Source: Mycobacterium sp. SMC-8 (GTDB lineage: Bacteria; Actinomycetota; Actinomycetes; Mycobacteriales; Mycobacteriaceae). From it: 64,000 bases of DNA. Each line of letters begins with the position of its first letter. The stretch's first letter is position 1. Both the position numbers and the translations under genes were made by a program. Under the pieces are notes generated by a model. It did no database searches. It was not told the origin of the DNA and saw only the letters and a program-made list of their open reading frames with translations. Below are positions 29,014 through 38,054 of this stretch, piece by piece. The stretch is taken from positions 3,720,001 to 3,784,000 of the forward strand of contig NZ_CP079865.1 in NCBI RefSeq assembly GCF_025263565.1, written 5' to 3'.

Positions 29014-31311
29014 ATGGCCAAACTCGACGACAGCCTGGATTTCGTGCTCGGCAAGAAGGCCGCAGCGTCGCTCGAAGAGCACCTCGGGCTGCGCACCGTC
29101 AACGATCTGCTGCGCTACTTCCCGCGCAAGTACAGCGACGCGATGACCGTCCGAGGCGAAGGCGAGGAGCTCGACCTCTCCGAAGGCGAGCACGTCACCT
29201 TCGTCGACGTGATCGAGAAGGCCGAGCTGAAGCGGGCTCAACGCCCGCCGTCGCGCGAGTTCCTCGTCGTCACGCTGCGCGACCGGCGGCCCAAGGTGAC
29301 GGCCACCTTCTTCAACCCCAAGTACCTGAAGAACACTCTGGTCGAAGGCGCCAAGGTGATGCTCTCCGGTGAGGTCGGCTATTACCGCGGCACCATGCAG
29401 TTGACCCATCCGGCGTTCATGGTGCTGAACTCGGCGTCCGGCAAGAAGATCGGCACCAAATCGTTGACGTCGATCGCCGCCACCACCGACGCCAGCGACG
29501 ACGAGCTGCTGGCCGAGTTCGAGAAGAATTTCTTCCCGATCTACGGGGCCACCGCCAAGGTGCAGACCTGGGAAATCTACGCGTGCGTGCGCCAGATGCT
29601 GGCCGTGCTCGATCCCGTCCCCGAAACCTTGCCGGATTGGTTTGTGCGCGAACACGATCTGATGTCCGAGGACGACGCGTTGCGCGCGGTGCACCGCAGC
29701 GACGACGCCCAGGAGCGCGCCCGCGCGATCGAGCGGCTGACCTTCGACGAAGCGGTCGGTCTGCAATGGGGTCTGGTGGTGCGACGGCACGGCGAGCTCA
29801 GCGCATCAGGGCCGCCGGCACGACGGCGCGACGACGGCCTCATGGCGGCGATGTCGGCGCGGCTGCCGTTCGCTCTCACCGCGGGCCAGCTCGAGGTCCT
29901 CGACGTCATCTCGGCCGAACTCGGCGGCGCCCGGCCGATGAACCGCATGCTGCAGGGCGAGGTGGGTTCCGGCAAAACCGTGGTGTCGCTGCTGGCGATG
30001 CTCCAGATGGTCGACGCCGGCTACCAATGCGCGCTGCTGGCGCCCACCGAAGTCCTTGCCGCCCAACATGCTCTGTCGATCCGGTCGATGCTGGGACCGC
30101 TGGCGGGGGCCGGAGAGCTCGGCGCGGCCGACAACGCCACCCGGGTCGCACTGCTGACGGGATCGATGTCCGCCCAACAGAAACGCGATGCCCGCCGGGA
30201 GATCACCTCCGGTGCGGCCGGCATCGTCATCGGCACACACGCGCTTCTGCAGGACGCCGTGGAGTTCGACAACCTGGGCATGGTCGTGGTCGACGAACAG
30301 CACCGGTTCGGCGTGGAGCAACGAGACCGGTTGCGCGCCAAGTCCCGTGTCGGCATCACACCGCACCTGCTGGTGATGACCGCCACGCCGATCCCGAGGA
30401 CCGTCGCGCTCACCTACTACGGCGACCTGGAAACCTCCACCCTGCGCGAGCTGCCCCGCGGACGCCAACCCATCAGCACCAACACGATCTTCCAGACCCA
30501 GAAACCGGCCTGGTTAGACCGCGCGTGGGCCCGCATCGCCGAGGAGGTCGCGGCCGGCCGTCAGGCCTACGTCGTCGCCTCGCGGATCGACGAGGACGAC
30601 AAATCCGACGGCGAATCCGACGGCAATGGGAGGGGCGACCCGAAGACGGCTGCCGGGAAGAAGGACCCCCACACCAGGGCCAAGAACCAGAGCAACGAGC
30701 AGGGCCCGCCGCCGGTCACGGTGGTGGAGATGTTCGAGCGGCTGCAGCGCGGCCCGCTGAAGCACCTGCGCCTGGGCCTGATGCACGGACGCCTGTCGGG
30801 CGATGAGAAGGAAGCGGTGATGGCCGCGTTCCGGGCCGGTGAGATCGACGTGCTGGTGTGCACGACGGTGATCGAGGTCGGTGTCGACGTGCCCAACGCC
30901 ACGATGATGGTGGTGATGGACGCCGACCGCTTCGGCATCAGCCAGCTGCACCAGTTGCGTGGCCGCATCGGCCGCGGTGAGCATCCCAGCCTCTGCCTGC
31001 TCGTCACCAGGCTGCCCCAGCATTCCAAAGCCGGACAACGCTTGACGGCGGTGGCGAGCACCCTGGACGGGTTCGCCCTGGCCGATCTCGACCTGCGGGA
31101 GCGCAGCGAGGGCGACGTGCTGGGGTACTTCCAGTCCGGCCGGCCCATCACGTTGCGGTTCCTGTCGCTGGCCCAACACCTCGAGATCATCCTGGCCGCC
31201 CGGGAACTGTGCGAGACCGTCTACGACACTGATCCGCACGACCGGGGCATGGCGACGCTGTCGGCGCCGTTCACCGACACCGATCGGGTCCAGTTCCTGG
31301 ACATGTCGTGA
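29014..31311 (+). CDS. recG: ATP-dependent DNA helicase RecG
   Basis: This 765-residue helicase remodels stalled forks and branched recombination intermediates. The N-terminal wedge (OB) domain spans about residues 50-170. The superfamily 2 motor follows: LQGEVGSGKTVVSLLAMLQ (Walker A), LLAPTEVLAAQHAL, DEQHRFGVEQRDRL (DEQH box), MTATPIPRTVALTYYGD, and GRIGRGEHPSLCLLV. Residues about 526-569 form a charged, Gly/Lys-rich insertion (SDGESDGNGRGDP, then KKDPHTRAKNQSNEQ) inside the second RecA domain, longer than in E. coli. The HNH gene follows with a GTGA overlap. Confidence 0.96.
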   Translation: MAKLDDSLDFVLGKKAAASLEEHLGLRTVNDLLRYFPRKYSDAMTVRGEGEELDLSEGEHVTFVDVIEKAELKRAQRPPSREFLVVTLRDRRPKVTATFFNPKYLKNTLVEGAKVMLSGEVGYYRGTMQLTHPAFMVLNSASGKKIGTKSLTSIAATTDASDDELLAEFEKNFFPIYGATAKVQTWEIYACVRQMLAVLDPVPETLPDWFVREHDLMSEDDALRAVHRSDDAQERARAIERLTFDEAVGLQWGLVVRRHGELSASGPPARRRDDGLMAAMSARLPFALTAGQLEVLDVISAELGGARPMNRMLQGEVGSGKTVVSLLAMLQMVDAGYQCALLAPTEVLAAQHALSIRSMLGPLAGAGELGAADNATRVALLTGSMSAQQKRDARREITSGAAGIVIGTHALLQDAVEFDNLGMVVVDEQHRFGVEQRDRLRAKSRVGITPHLLVMTATPIPRTVALTYYGDLETSTLRELPRGRQPISTNTIFQTQKPAWLDRAWARIAEEVAAGRQAYVVASRIDEDDKSDGESDGNGRGDPKTAAGKKDPHTRAKNQSNEQGPPPVTVVEMFERLQRGPLKHLRLGLMHGRLSGDEKEAVMAAFRAGEIDVLVCTTVIEVGVDVPNATMMVVMDADRFGISQLHQLRGRIGRGEHPSLCLLVTRLPQHSKAGQRLTAVASTLDGFALADLDLRERSEGDVLGYFQSGRPITLRFLSLAQHLEIILAARELCETVYDTDPHDRGMATLSAPFTDTDRVQFLDMS

Positions 31312-32015
31312 GCCGTAAGCAGACGCTGTGGCTCGCCGTCTCGGTGCTGCTCGCCGTCATCGTCGCCTACCAGGTCAGCGTCGTTGCGCAGTCGCCGTCG
31401 TCCCACATCGCTGTGGCGGACATCCCGACCGTCGCCCCCGGTGCCGATGTGCTGGAAGGCATTCCGATCGTTCCCGCCCGGGTGCGCGGAAATGACTACC
31501 GCCGGTCGGCTTTCGGCGAGTCTTGGACCGACGACACCAGCGCCCCGGGCGGGCGCAACGGGTGCGACACGCGAAACGACATCCTGGACCGTGACCTCGT
31601 CGACAAGACCTACGTGGCGATCTCTCGCTGCCCCACCGCCGTCGCGACGGGGACGCTGCGCGACCCGTACACCAACGCGACGGTGGCCTTCGTCCGCGGC
31701 AACCAGGTGGGCGCCTCGGTGCAGATCGACCACATCGTGCCGCTGGCGCTGGCATGGGATCTCGGTGCGCGGCACTGGACCGACGAGCTGAGGGAGCGGT
31801 TCGCCAATGATCCGGCCAACCTGCTGGCCGTGTCCGGTGAGGCGAATCAGGACAAGGGCGACAAGCCGCCGGCGGTGTGGATGCCGGCCAACGGTGCGTT
31901 CCACTGTCAGTACGCGATCCAATTCATCGCGGTGCTGCGGGGATATGGGCTGCCGGTGGATGCGCCGTCGGCGCCGGTGCTGCGGGAGGCGGCAGAGACC
32001 TGCCCGCGCGGTTGA
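31308..32015 (+). CDS. Exported HNH nuclease-like protein (DUF1524/GmrSD type)
   Basis: This 235-residue protein has an N-terminal hydrophobic segment (LWLAVSVLLAVIVAYQVSVVA, signal peptide or anchor) and a C-terminal HNH/DUF1524 domain with the signature QIDHIVPLALAWDLGARHW, FANDPANLLAVSGEANQDKGD, and WMPANGAFHCQYAIQF. Two cysteines (NGCDTRND, ISRCPT) suggest a disulfide outside the membrane. It corresponds to Rv2972c next to recG. Extracellular or envelope nuclease activity is suggested by the motif, but no substrate is known. The GTG at 31308 overlaps the recG stop. Confidence 0.82.
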   Translation: MSRKQTLWLAVSVLLAVIVAYQVSVVAQSPSSHIAVADIPTVAPGADVLEGIPIVPARVRGNDYRRSAFGESWTDDTSAPGGRNGCDTRNDILDRDLVDKTYVAISRCPTAVATGTLRDPYTNATVAFVRGNQVGASVQIDHIVPLALAWDLGARHWTDELRERFANDPANLLAVSGEANQDKGDKPPAVWMPANGAFHCQYAIQFIAVLRGYGLPVDAPSAPVLREAAETCPRG

Positions 32016-32099
32016 ACGAGGCGAGAAACCGCCGCCGGCGATATCCGCAGCCACCGGTATGCAAGGGGCCATCTGAACAGGACGGCGCTCGCGCGCAGC

Positions 32100-33302
32100 T
32101 CATTCCAGCAGACCCTGGCCCAGGTAGCCGTCCTCGGCGGCGCCGGGCAGGATCGCGAACACCGCCGACCCGATCGTGGTGATCCACGGGTTGAGCGCAT
32201 CGGCTTCGGCCAGCCTCTGCTGGACGGGCACGAACTGGCGTGCCGGATCGCGTTGGTAGGCCGCGAAGATCAGCCCGGCGTCGGTGGTGCCGGTCAACGG
32301 AGGGTCGTCGTAGTTGTAGGCCCGGCGTAGGAACTGCTCACCGTCGGATCGGTGTCGGGCCAACGCCACATGAGAATTGGGGGCAATGACCGGGATGCCG
32401 TTCTCCGTGGCATCCAGATCGGGCTCGTCGCTCTCGTGAGAGCCGGTCAGCGGCGCTCCGGTGGCGAGCCGCCGGCCCACCGTCAACTCCTTGCTGGCCC
32501 GGTCGAGTTCGTCCCATGTGTCCAATTCGATACGGATGCGGCGAAGCGCCAGCACCGTCCCGCCGGCGAACCACGGCTGGCCGGAGCCGTCGTCCCACAC
32601 CAGACGGTCCAGATCGGCGCTCTCCCTCGGATTCACGGTGCCGTCGACCTGCCCCATCAGATTGCGCATGGTGGCGCCCGACGAGTCGGCGCCCCGGGCC
32701 GTACGGAAGCCGCTCTGACGCCAGCGCTGGGTCGTCATGGTGCGGACGTTCTTCAACAACACTCGTGCGGTGTGCGCGACGACGAGTGGGTCGTCGGCGC
32801 AGATCTGGAGCGCAACGTCCCCGCCACACCACCGCGGTTCGAGGCGGTCGGTGCTGAACCGCGGCAGCTCGGCGACCGAACTCGGGAGCCGATGCGCCAG
32901 ACCGCTCTTGCCGAAAACCTGCGGACCGACACCGACGGTGACCGTCAGTCGGGCGGGTCGGTGGGCCAGTTCCGGTTCGGTGTCCGCCAGTGCGGGGCGC
33001 CCCTGGGTCAGGCGTGCGGCGTCCGCGCTCCACAGCTTGAGGACCGCGGCGAGCGTCTCGCGAAGGTCACGCCCGTGGGTGGGAACGAGGTCCAACGCCA
33101 CGAACAGGGCGTGGGCCTGGGGATCCGTGCCGACTCCCGCCTGGTGCGGACCGTGAAACGGAATCGTCTCAGTGCCGAATCCTGTTGGCGAACTTGATGA
33201 TTCTACGGGGGTGCACCCGGTCAGGGATGCCGCACCGGCCAGTGCGGCACCCCCGGTCAGCAGGCGACGCCTGCTGACCAGGGGATGCCGCCGGTCAGCC
33301 AT
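32100..33302 (-). CDS. Tat-exported DyP-type peroxidase
   Basis: This 400-residue dye-decolorising peroxidase binds heme and uses hydrogen peroxide. It begins with a twin-arginine signal followed by a lipobox-like end (SRRRLLTGGAALAGAASLTGC), so it should be exported folded and possibly lipid-anchored. The GxxDG motif is present in MGQVDGTVNP, and a candidate heme-ligand His is in NSHVALARHR. EfeB, the DyP of iron uptake, is the closest named type, but no EfeU or EfeO genes are nearby. The ATG at 33302 overlaps the upstream chaperone stop (ATGGCTGA), indicating coupled translation. It is the last gene of the minus-strand cassette. Confidence 0.88.
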   Translation of the reverse strand: MADRRHPLVSRRRLLTGGAALAGAASLTGCTPVESSSSPTGFGTETIPFHGPHQAGVGTDPQAHALFVALDLVPTHGRDLRETLAAVLKLWSADAARLTQGRPALADTEPELAHRPARLTVTVGVGPQVFGKSGLAHRLPSSVAELPRFSTDRLEPRWCGGDVALQICADDPLVVAHTARVLLKNVRTMTTQRWRQSGFRTARGADSSGATMRNLMGQVDGTVNPRESADLDRLVWDDGSGQPWFAGGTVLALRRIRIELDTWDELDRASKELTVGRRLATGAPLTGSHESDEPDLDATENGIPVIAPNSHVALARHRSDGEQFLRRAYNYDDPPLTGTTDAGLIFAAYQRDPARQFVPVQQRLAEADALNPWITTIGSAVFAILPGAAEDGYLGQGLLE

Positions 33303-33807
33303 GACCGTGTTGGTGGTCACCGGAGGAGTACTCCTCGTCGGCCCCGGCGAAGTCGCGGACCTGTGCGGTGACGGGCAGGGTGGAGCCGTCGCCGAACGCG
33401 ACGGTGACCTCCACGTCGGTGCCCGGGCGCAGCGGGCCGGCGAGGTCCATCAGCATCAAGTGGTCGCCGCCGGGCGCCAGTTCATGACTGCGGCCCGGCG
33501 CGATCGTGATCCCGCCTGCCTTGGGCCGCATGGTGTTGGCGCCGTCGCCGCTGCGGGCGATCTCGTGGATCTCCACCCGCGCGGCCGAGGGCGATTCCGC
33601 GCCGACGATGTGCACTTCTGCGCCGCCGGTGTTGGTGAACGTTCCGAACACCGCCGTCATGCCGGTGTCCGCCGCACGTGCCCACTGGTCCTCGACGCTG
33701 ACTCGCGAAGCCATCGTCGCATCTGTGTCATGGCTCGTCGACGTGCAGGCGGTCGGCACCGAGATCGCCAGTGCCGCCAGGGTGATACCGAGTCGTCTGT
33801 CAAACAT
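33295..33807 (-). CDS. PCu(A)C-family periplasmic copper chaperone, lipoprotein
   Basis: This 170-residue protein has a lipoprotein signal (LGITLAALAISVPTAC) and a cupredoxin-like PCu(A)C domain. The copper ligands fit the family pattern: HEIA, then MRPKAG, and finally GGDHLMLMDL, with the C-terminus ending in HQHGHG. Such proteins deliver Cu(I) to extracytoplasmic oxidases. The ATG at 33807 is preferred over upstream codons because it starts the signal peptide and overlaps the PepSY stop (ATGTTTGA). It lies between the PepSY protein and the DyP peroxidase, both overlapping it, so the three form one translational unit. Confidence 0.88.
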   Translation of the reverse strand: MFDRRLGITLAALAISVPTACTSTSHDTDATMASRVSVEDQWARAADTGMTAVFGTFTNTGGAEVHIVGAESPSAARVEIHEIARSGDGANTMRPKAGGITIAPGRSHELAPGGDHLMLMDLAGPLRPGTDVEVTVAFGDGSTLPVTAQVRDFAGADEEYSSGDHQHGHG

Positions 33808-35224
33808 GGTGTTCCGCCTTACGGCGTTTGGCAGTGCCGATGACGGTGTCAACCGCGATGAACGCGGCCAGGGTGAGTCCGAGCGTCGGTAGGAACCACC
33901 CGACGGCCACGGCGGTCACGATGACTGCGCACATCGCGGGTAGGGGGAGCGACCGTAGCCCTGCGCGCAGCGGAGGCCGGCCAACGGCCCAGGCGGAGCC
34001 GCGCGTAGGCCTGCGCTGCCACCACATCCGGTAGCCGCGGACGATCACGGTAAGCAGACCCACCGCGACGCCCAGCAACAGCAACCGGTTGAGCAGTCCG
34101 AACAACATGCCCATGTGCGCGCGGATGCCCCAGTCGGCGAGCTTCGCGACCAGCGCGTAGTCGCGCCAGTAGTCGATGCGCGCGGTGACCGCGTTGCTGC
34201 CGGGGTCGACCACGGCGGAGTTGGTGGTCAACCGGTACGGCTTGTCGATCTCGGTCACGGTGATGCCCTGTCCGTGGTCGGCGGGCACGCTGACTTCCAC
34301 CGGGAGGTGGACGCCGGCACCGGCCGCGGCGTCGAGTGCGGCGTCGTAGTCGATCGGCGTCGGTGCGGGTACCGGGCCGCCCGCCTGGTGCCCGCCGTGT
34401 CCGGAATGCCCATCCGTGGTCGGCAGTGTGGAATCCAGTTGCGGGCGTTGCCAGTTCAGTGCTGTGCGGATGTCGCTGACGTGGGCGCCGGCGTAGGTGG
34501 ACCAGGTGATCCCGGTGGCGGACAGAAACAGCAGCCCGGCGAGCAGCCACACACCCGTGACGCCGTGCCAGTTCAGGGTGCGGGAGCGCCCGCGCCCGCC
34601 GCGATCCACGGTCAGGATCCGTGCGGTGCGGCCGCGGCGGCGGTCGTCCGAGGCCTTGGCCAGCCATAGAAACAGGCCCCCGAGCGCGATCACCCAGAGC
34701 CAGGACGCGGCGGTCTCGCTGTAGATGCGGCCGGGCTCGCCGAGATTGAGATGGCGGTGCAGGCCATCGAGCCACGTGCTCACCGGCAGGTATCCGAACC
34801 ACGTGGGCAGATCGCCGAGGACCTGCCCGGTGTACGGGTCGACGAACACCGCTCGCAGCATGTCCTCGGCCAGCCCGGGGTCGGCGAAGTAGACGCGGGT
34901 GGACTCGGTCGCCGTGGCCGGCGGCCGCAGCCCGGTCGCGTCAAGGTCGGGGAACGCCGAGCGCGCAGCGGTGATCTGTTGGTCCAAGGGCAGCGCGACG
35001 TCGCCGGAATCGACGGTCAGAACGTCGCGGTAGAACCACTTTTCGACGGTGGGCGCCAGCGCGTACAACGCGCCGGTGACGGCGGCGACCACGAGAAGCG
35101 GCGCCACCAGCACCCCTGCGTAGAAATGGAGCCGAGTGGCCAGCGGCCGCCATCGGCGCTTGGGAATCGCCTGAGGCAGGGACAGGTCATCAGACGGGTC
35201 GAGGGTGTTCTCGGGAAGGGGCAT
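33800..35224 (-). CDS. PepSY-associated transmembrane protein with His-rich loop
   Basis: This 474-residue membrane protein of the PepSY/PiuB class has a first helix at about residues 33-55 (HFYAGVLVAPLLVVAAVTGALYAL), a PepSY-containing external loop, a second helix pair (WLWVIALGGLFLWLA and LLAGLLFLSATGITWSTY), a large second loop with GHSGHGGHQAGG, and C-terminal helices. Family members reduce metal chelates or handle heme and metal at the membrane. The His-rich loop and the adjacent copper chaperone suggest metal, perhaps copper, traffic. Its stop overlaps the chaperone start. The function is inferred from context. Confidence 0.85.
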   Translation of the reverse strand: MPLPENTLDPSDDLSLPQAIPKRRWRPLATRLHFYAGVLVAPLLVVAAVTGALYALAPTVEKWFYRDVLTVDSGDVALPLDQQITAARSAFPDLDATGLRPPATATESTRVYFADPGLAEDMLRAVFVDPYTGQVLGDLPTWFGYLPVSTWLDGLHRHLNLGEPGRIYSETAASWLWVIALGGLFLWLAKASDDRRRGRTARILTVDRGGRGRSRTLNWHGVTGVWLLAGLLFLSATGITWSTYAGAHVSDIRTALNWQRPQLDSTLPTTDGHSGHGGHQAGGPVPAPTPIDYDAALDAAAGAGVHLPVEVSVPADHGQGITVTEIDKPYRLTTNSAVVDPGSNAVTARIDYWRDYALVAKLADWGIRAHMGMLFGLLNRLLLLGVAVGLLTVIVRGYRMWWQRRPTRGSAWAVGRPPLRAGLRSLPLPAMCAVIVTAVAVGWFLPTLGLTLAAFIAVDTVIGTAKRRKAEHHV

Positions 35225-35356
35225 CGGTGAGGCCTTTACGGGTCAGTGCGCACACGCGGCCATCCGGTGCGCACGACGCGGCACCGGTGGGCACGTGAAG
35301 ACCGCAGCGCAACCGCTGCGGCGCACAAGGAAATGGGGTGAGAGCGAGGGCGAACG

Positions 35357-35896
35357 TCAGGCGGTCGCGACACCCCGTGGCGGGGCCCGCATCCCCAACC
35401 CGGTGGCCAGAACAGGCCGGGCCACAACCACTTTCGTCGTCCGGCGCCTGGCGCGCGGAACAGGGCGGGGGGCGCGGCCGGCGAAGAGCCGCAGCCAGCA
35501 CAGCACCGAGGCGCAGACGATGTACAGATATTCCGCCGCGGCGATGGCGCCGCCGAGCGTGACCGCCGCGCCGAGATGCACGGCCGTCATCAGCGTGCCG
35601 GGTACGAGCCCGTCACCGCCGTGGTGGTGGCTTGTCACGGTCAGCGCCACGTGCCCCAGAACCTGGGCGAAGGCCAGGGCGGCCGTGGTGGCGGCCCAAC
35701 TCGCTGCTCGTCCCTCGACACGGACAGTGGCCGAGACCGCCCCGACCGTCGCGCAGAGCAGCACGGCGAGTATCAGAGCGCCGCCGCGCGGGAAGCTTCC
35801 GCCCGCCGCGAGGTGGGCGCCGGATGTGAGCGTCGCCGACGAGAGCCCGATCAGGGCTCCGCGAAGCCCTCGGGCACGCGCTCTCGGCGTACACAT
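35357..35896 (-). CDS. Unknown multi-helix membrane protein of the copper/DyP cassette
   Basis: 179 residues with about five hydrophobic stretches (ALIGLSSATLTSGAHLAAG, ALILAVLLCATVGAVSA, ATTAALAFAQVLGHVALTV, LMTAVHLGAAVTLGGAIAA, YIVCASVLCWLRLFAG) and a loop TSHHHGGDGL that could bind metal. The C-terminal 40 residues are basic and probably cytoplasmic. I do not recognise a family with confidence. It is the first gene of the cassette: a -10 TAGGGT lies seven bases before its ATG, and 132 bases separate it from the PepSY gene. Its position and histidines suggest it works with the copper proteins. Confidence 0.65.
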   Translation of the reverse strand: MCTPRARARGLRGALIGLSSATLTSGAHLAAGGSFPRGGALILAVLLCATVGAVSATVRVEGRAASWAATTAALAFAQVLGHVALTVTSHHHGGDGLVPGTLMTAVHLGAAVTLGGAIAAAEYLYIVCASVLCWLRLFAGRAPRPVPRARRRTTKVVVARPVLATGLGMRAPPRGVATA

Positions 35897-35903
35897 GCGG
35901 CAG

Positions 35904-35909
35904 ACCCTA
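35904..35909 (-). promoter_or_regulatory. -10 hexamer TAGGGT of the envelope cassette
   Basis: On the minus strand TAGGGT ends seven bases before the ATG at 35896, as in leaderless promoters. It would let the cassette be expressed independently of the aldo/keto reductase gene upstream. Confidence 0.5.
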
Positions 35910-35953
35910 CCGCTCGGGTTCGCCGAAGCCGGCCATCGCTGGACGGTTGCCCG

Positions 35954-36793
35954 TTAGGAGCCGGCGTAGGTCTCGGGGTCCGGGCGGAACCGGGTGCCTT
36001 CGTCGAGCGCGTTGAGGGCGTTCATCTGCTCGTCGTCGAGTTCGAAGCCGAACACGTCGAGGTTCGACGTGATGCGCTCCGGCGAGGTCGACCGCGAGAT
36101 CACGACGTTGCCGAGTTGCAGGCTCCAGCGCAGCAGCACCTGCGCCGGTGTCCTGCCGTGCGCGTCGGCGATGCCGGTGACCACGCTGTTGCTCAGCAGG
36201 CGGCCCACCCCGAGCGGGCCGTAGGCCTCGGTCACGATGCCGTGCTCGGCGTTGACCGCCCGCAGTTCGGCCTGGTTGAGCAGCGGGTGCAGCTCAATCT
36301 GGTTGACCGCCGGGGTGAAGAATGACAGGCCGATGACGTCGTCGAGGTGGTGGGCGGAAAAGTTGCTCACCCCGATCGAACGAGCCAAGCCGACCTCTTT
36401 GGACTTCATCAGCCCGCCCCAACTGTCGATGTACTTGCCCTGCTCGCCCGCGGGCCAGTGGATCAGATACAGGTCGACGTACTCCAGACCCAGACGCTCC
36501 AGGCTCGCCCTGATGGCGTCCTGGGAGGACTGGAAGCCGAGTTCCTCGGTGGCGAGCTTGGTCGTGATGAACAGCTCCTCGCGAGGCACCCCGGACTGTG
36601 CGACCGCGCGCCCGACGGCGGCTTCGTTGCCGTACGCGGCTGCGGTGTCGATCAGCCGGTAGCCGGCCTCCAACGCCGCCAGCACGGACTGCTCGGCCTC
36701 GGCCTCCGACAACTCACCCACACCGAGGCCGATCACCGGCATGGTGTTGTCGTCGTTGAGTGTGACGGTGGGGATAGCTGCCGCCGACGTCAT
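35954..36793 (-). CDS. Aldo/keto reductase
   Basis: This 279-residue NADPH-dependent oxidoreductase has the TIM-barrel AKR5-like sequence. The catalytic tetrad is visible as Asp and Tyr in [11 protein letters not shown], Lys in FITTKLAT and His in LYLIHWPAG; the cofactor-phosphate segment is [15 protein letters not shown]. It corresponds in position to Rv2971, an AKR linked to detoxification of dicarbonyls. ATG 36793 gives [16 protein letters not shown]. It is divergent from lipN, with 91 bases between the starts. Confidence 0.93.
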   Translation of the reverse strand: MTSAAAIPTVTLNDDNTMPVIGLGVGELSEAEAEQSVLAALEAGYRLIDTAAAYGNEAAVGRAVAQSGVPREELFITTKLATEELGFQSSQDAIRASLERLGLEYVDLYLIHWPAGEQGKYIDSWGGLMKSKEVGLARSIGVSNFSAHHLDDVIGLSFFTPAVNQIELHPLLNQAELRAVNAEHGIVTEAYGPLGVGRLLSNSVVTGIADAHGRTPAQVLLRWSLQLGNVVISRSTSPERITSNLDVFGFELDDEQMNALNALDEGTRFRPDPETYAGS

Positions 36794-36828
36794 GTCACCT
36801 TCTTTTCTGAAGTGGAATGCTGGCGAAG

Positions 36829-36836
36829 ACTATATT
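36829..36836. promoter_or_regulatory. Bidirectional promoter core between the AKR and lipN genes
   Basis: The sequence actatatt contains TATAGT on the minus strand (36834-36829) and TATATT on the plus strand (36831-36836). They are overlapping -10 candidates for the aldo/keto reductase and lipN, in the only AT-rich part of the gap. Confidence 0.45.
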
Positions 36837-36884
36837 GCCGCCATCTGTACCGGCCTAATCAGCGCCACACCACGAGGAGCAACC

Positions 36885-38021
36885 GTGACCGAAACCGTGA
36901 CGGACCCCGTCGCCGACCGACCAGCACAGCCGCAGGTGCGTCGCAAACTCGGCGTCGCGGGGCCGAGCAGTGACGTGCTGGCGAACAGGATCGCCGGTGT
37001 CACGCTGCGCGGGATGCCGCGGATCCCCGACTCCGTCAAGCGGGTTCTGCTGGGTGGACGCTCGATCACGCTCGACGGGAACACCCTCGACACCACGATG
37101 CAGCTGATGCTCGCCGGCCAGCATCTGCTCGGGCTCGACGGGTTGGTGGCCGACGACGACCACGTGGCCGCCCGGCGGCAACTGGAACAGCTCGCGAGCA
37201 GCTTCGCAAAGCGGATCCCGGTCGCGGCCGTGACAGACCTCACGGTCGACGGGGCCGACGGCCCCCGCAAGGCGCGGCATTACCGCACCGATCTGCCCGA
37301 GGCGCCGCTGCTGGTGTTCTTCCACGGCGGCGGCCACGTGATCGGCAGCATCGACAGCCACGACGACCTGTGCCGGGAGATCTGCCGCACCGGCGGCGTA
37401 CACGTGCTGTCCGTGGACTACCGCCTGGCGCCGGAGCATCCGGCACCCGCCGGAGCCGAGGATGCCTACGCCTCCTACCTGTGGGCACGCGAGCACGCCG
37501 CCGACTTCGGCGCCGACCCGGGCCGGGTGGCCGTCGGCGGTGACAGTGCGGGCGCGAATCTGTCCGCGCTGGTCGCGATCCGGGCCCGGGACGAGGGCGC
37601 GCCGCGGCCCGCCCTGCAGCTGCTGCTGTACCCGGTGACCGACTACCAGAGCGAGACCAGGTCCAAGACGCTGTTCGCCCGCGGCTTCTTCCTGACCAAG
37701 CGGGACATGGACTGGTTCAGCGAGCGATTCCTCGGGGAGGCGCAGCTCGAAGGCACCGACGCCCGGGTGTCACCGCTGCGGGCCGGCGACCTGTCCGGGT
37801 TGTCGCCGGCACTGGTCGCGACCGCCGGCTTCGACCCGCTGCGCGACGAGGGCCGCCATTACGCCGACGCGCTGCGCACCGCCGGCACGCCCGTGGACTA
37901 CCGGGAATACGGTTCGCTGATCCACGGCTTCGCGAACTTCTTCCCGCTCGGCGGTGCCAGCGCGGCCGCCACCGGCGACCTCATCTCGGCGATGCGTGCG
38001 CATCTGACCCGCGCCCACTGA
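36885..38021 (+). CDS. lipN: Esterase/lipase of the hormone-sensitive lipase family
   Basis: This 378-residue alpha/beta hydrolase has the oxyanion motif VFFHGGGHVIGS, the nucleophile elbow VGGDSAGANLSALV (catalytic Ser), an acid residue near TAGFDPLRDEG and the catalytic His in YGSLIHGFANFF. These are the marks of family IV esterases. It matches M. tuberculosis LipN in position and length, an esterase of short acyl chains. GTG 36885 is chosen because it follows GAGGAG by five bases and gives MTETVTDPVADRP; the frame open from 36741 lies over the divergent promoter. The product is expected in the cytosol or on the membrane. Confidence 0.92.
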   Translation: MTETVTDPVADRPAQPQVRRKLGVAGPSSDVLANRIAGVTLRGMPRIPDSVKRVLLGGRSITLDGNTLDTTMQLMLAGQHLLGLDGLVADDDHVAARRQLEQLASSFAKRIPVAAVTDLTVDGADGPRKARHYRTDLPEAPLLVFFHGGGHVIGSIDSHDDLCREICRTGGVHVLSVDYRLAPEHPAPAGAEDAYASYLWAREHAADFGADPGRVAVGGDSAGANLSALVAIRARDEGAPRPALQLLLYPVTDYQSETRSKTLFARGFFLTKRDMDWFSERFLGEAQLEGTDARVSPLRAGDLSGLSPALVATAGFDPLRDEGRHYADALRTAGTPVDYREYGSLIHGFANFFPLGGASAAATGDLISAMRAHLTRAH

Positions 38022-38041
38022 AGGGGGGCCGGCGACGCCGG

Positions 38042-38047
38042 TACTCT
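38042..38047 (+). promoter_or_regulatory. -10 hexamer TACTCT of the DsbA-like gene
   Basis: TACTCT is followed by seven bases and the GTG at 38055, giving leaderless spacing. Confidence 0.55.
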
Positions 38048-38054
38048 GAGACCC

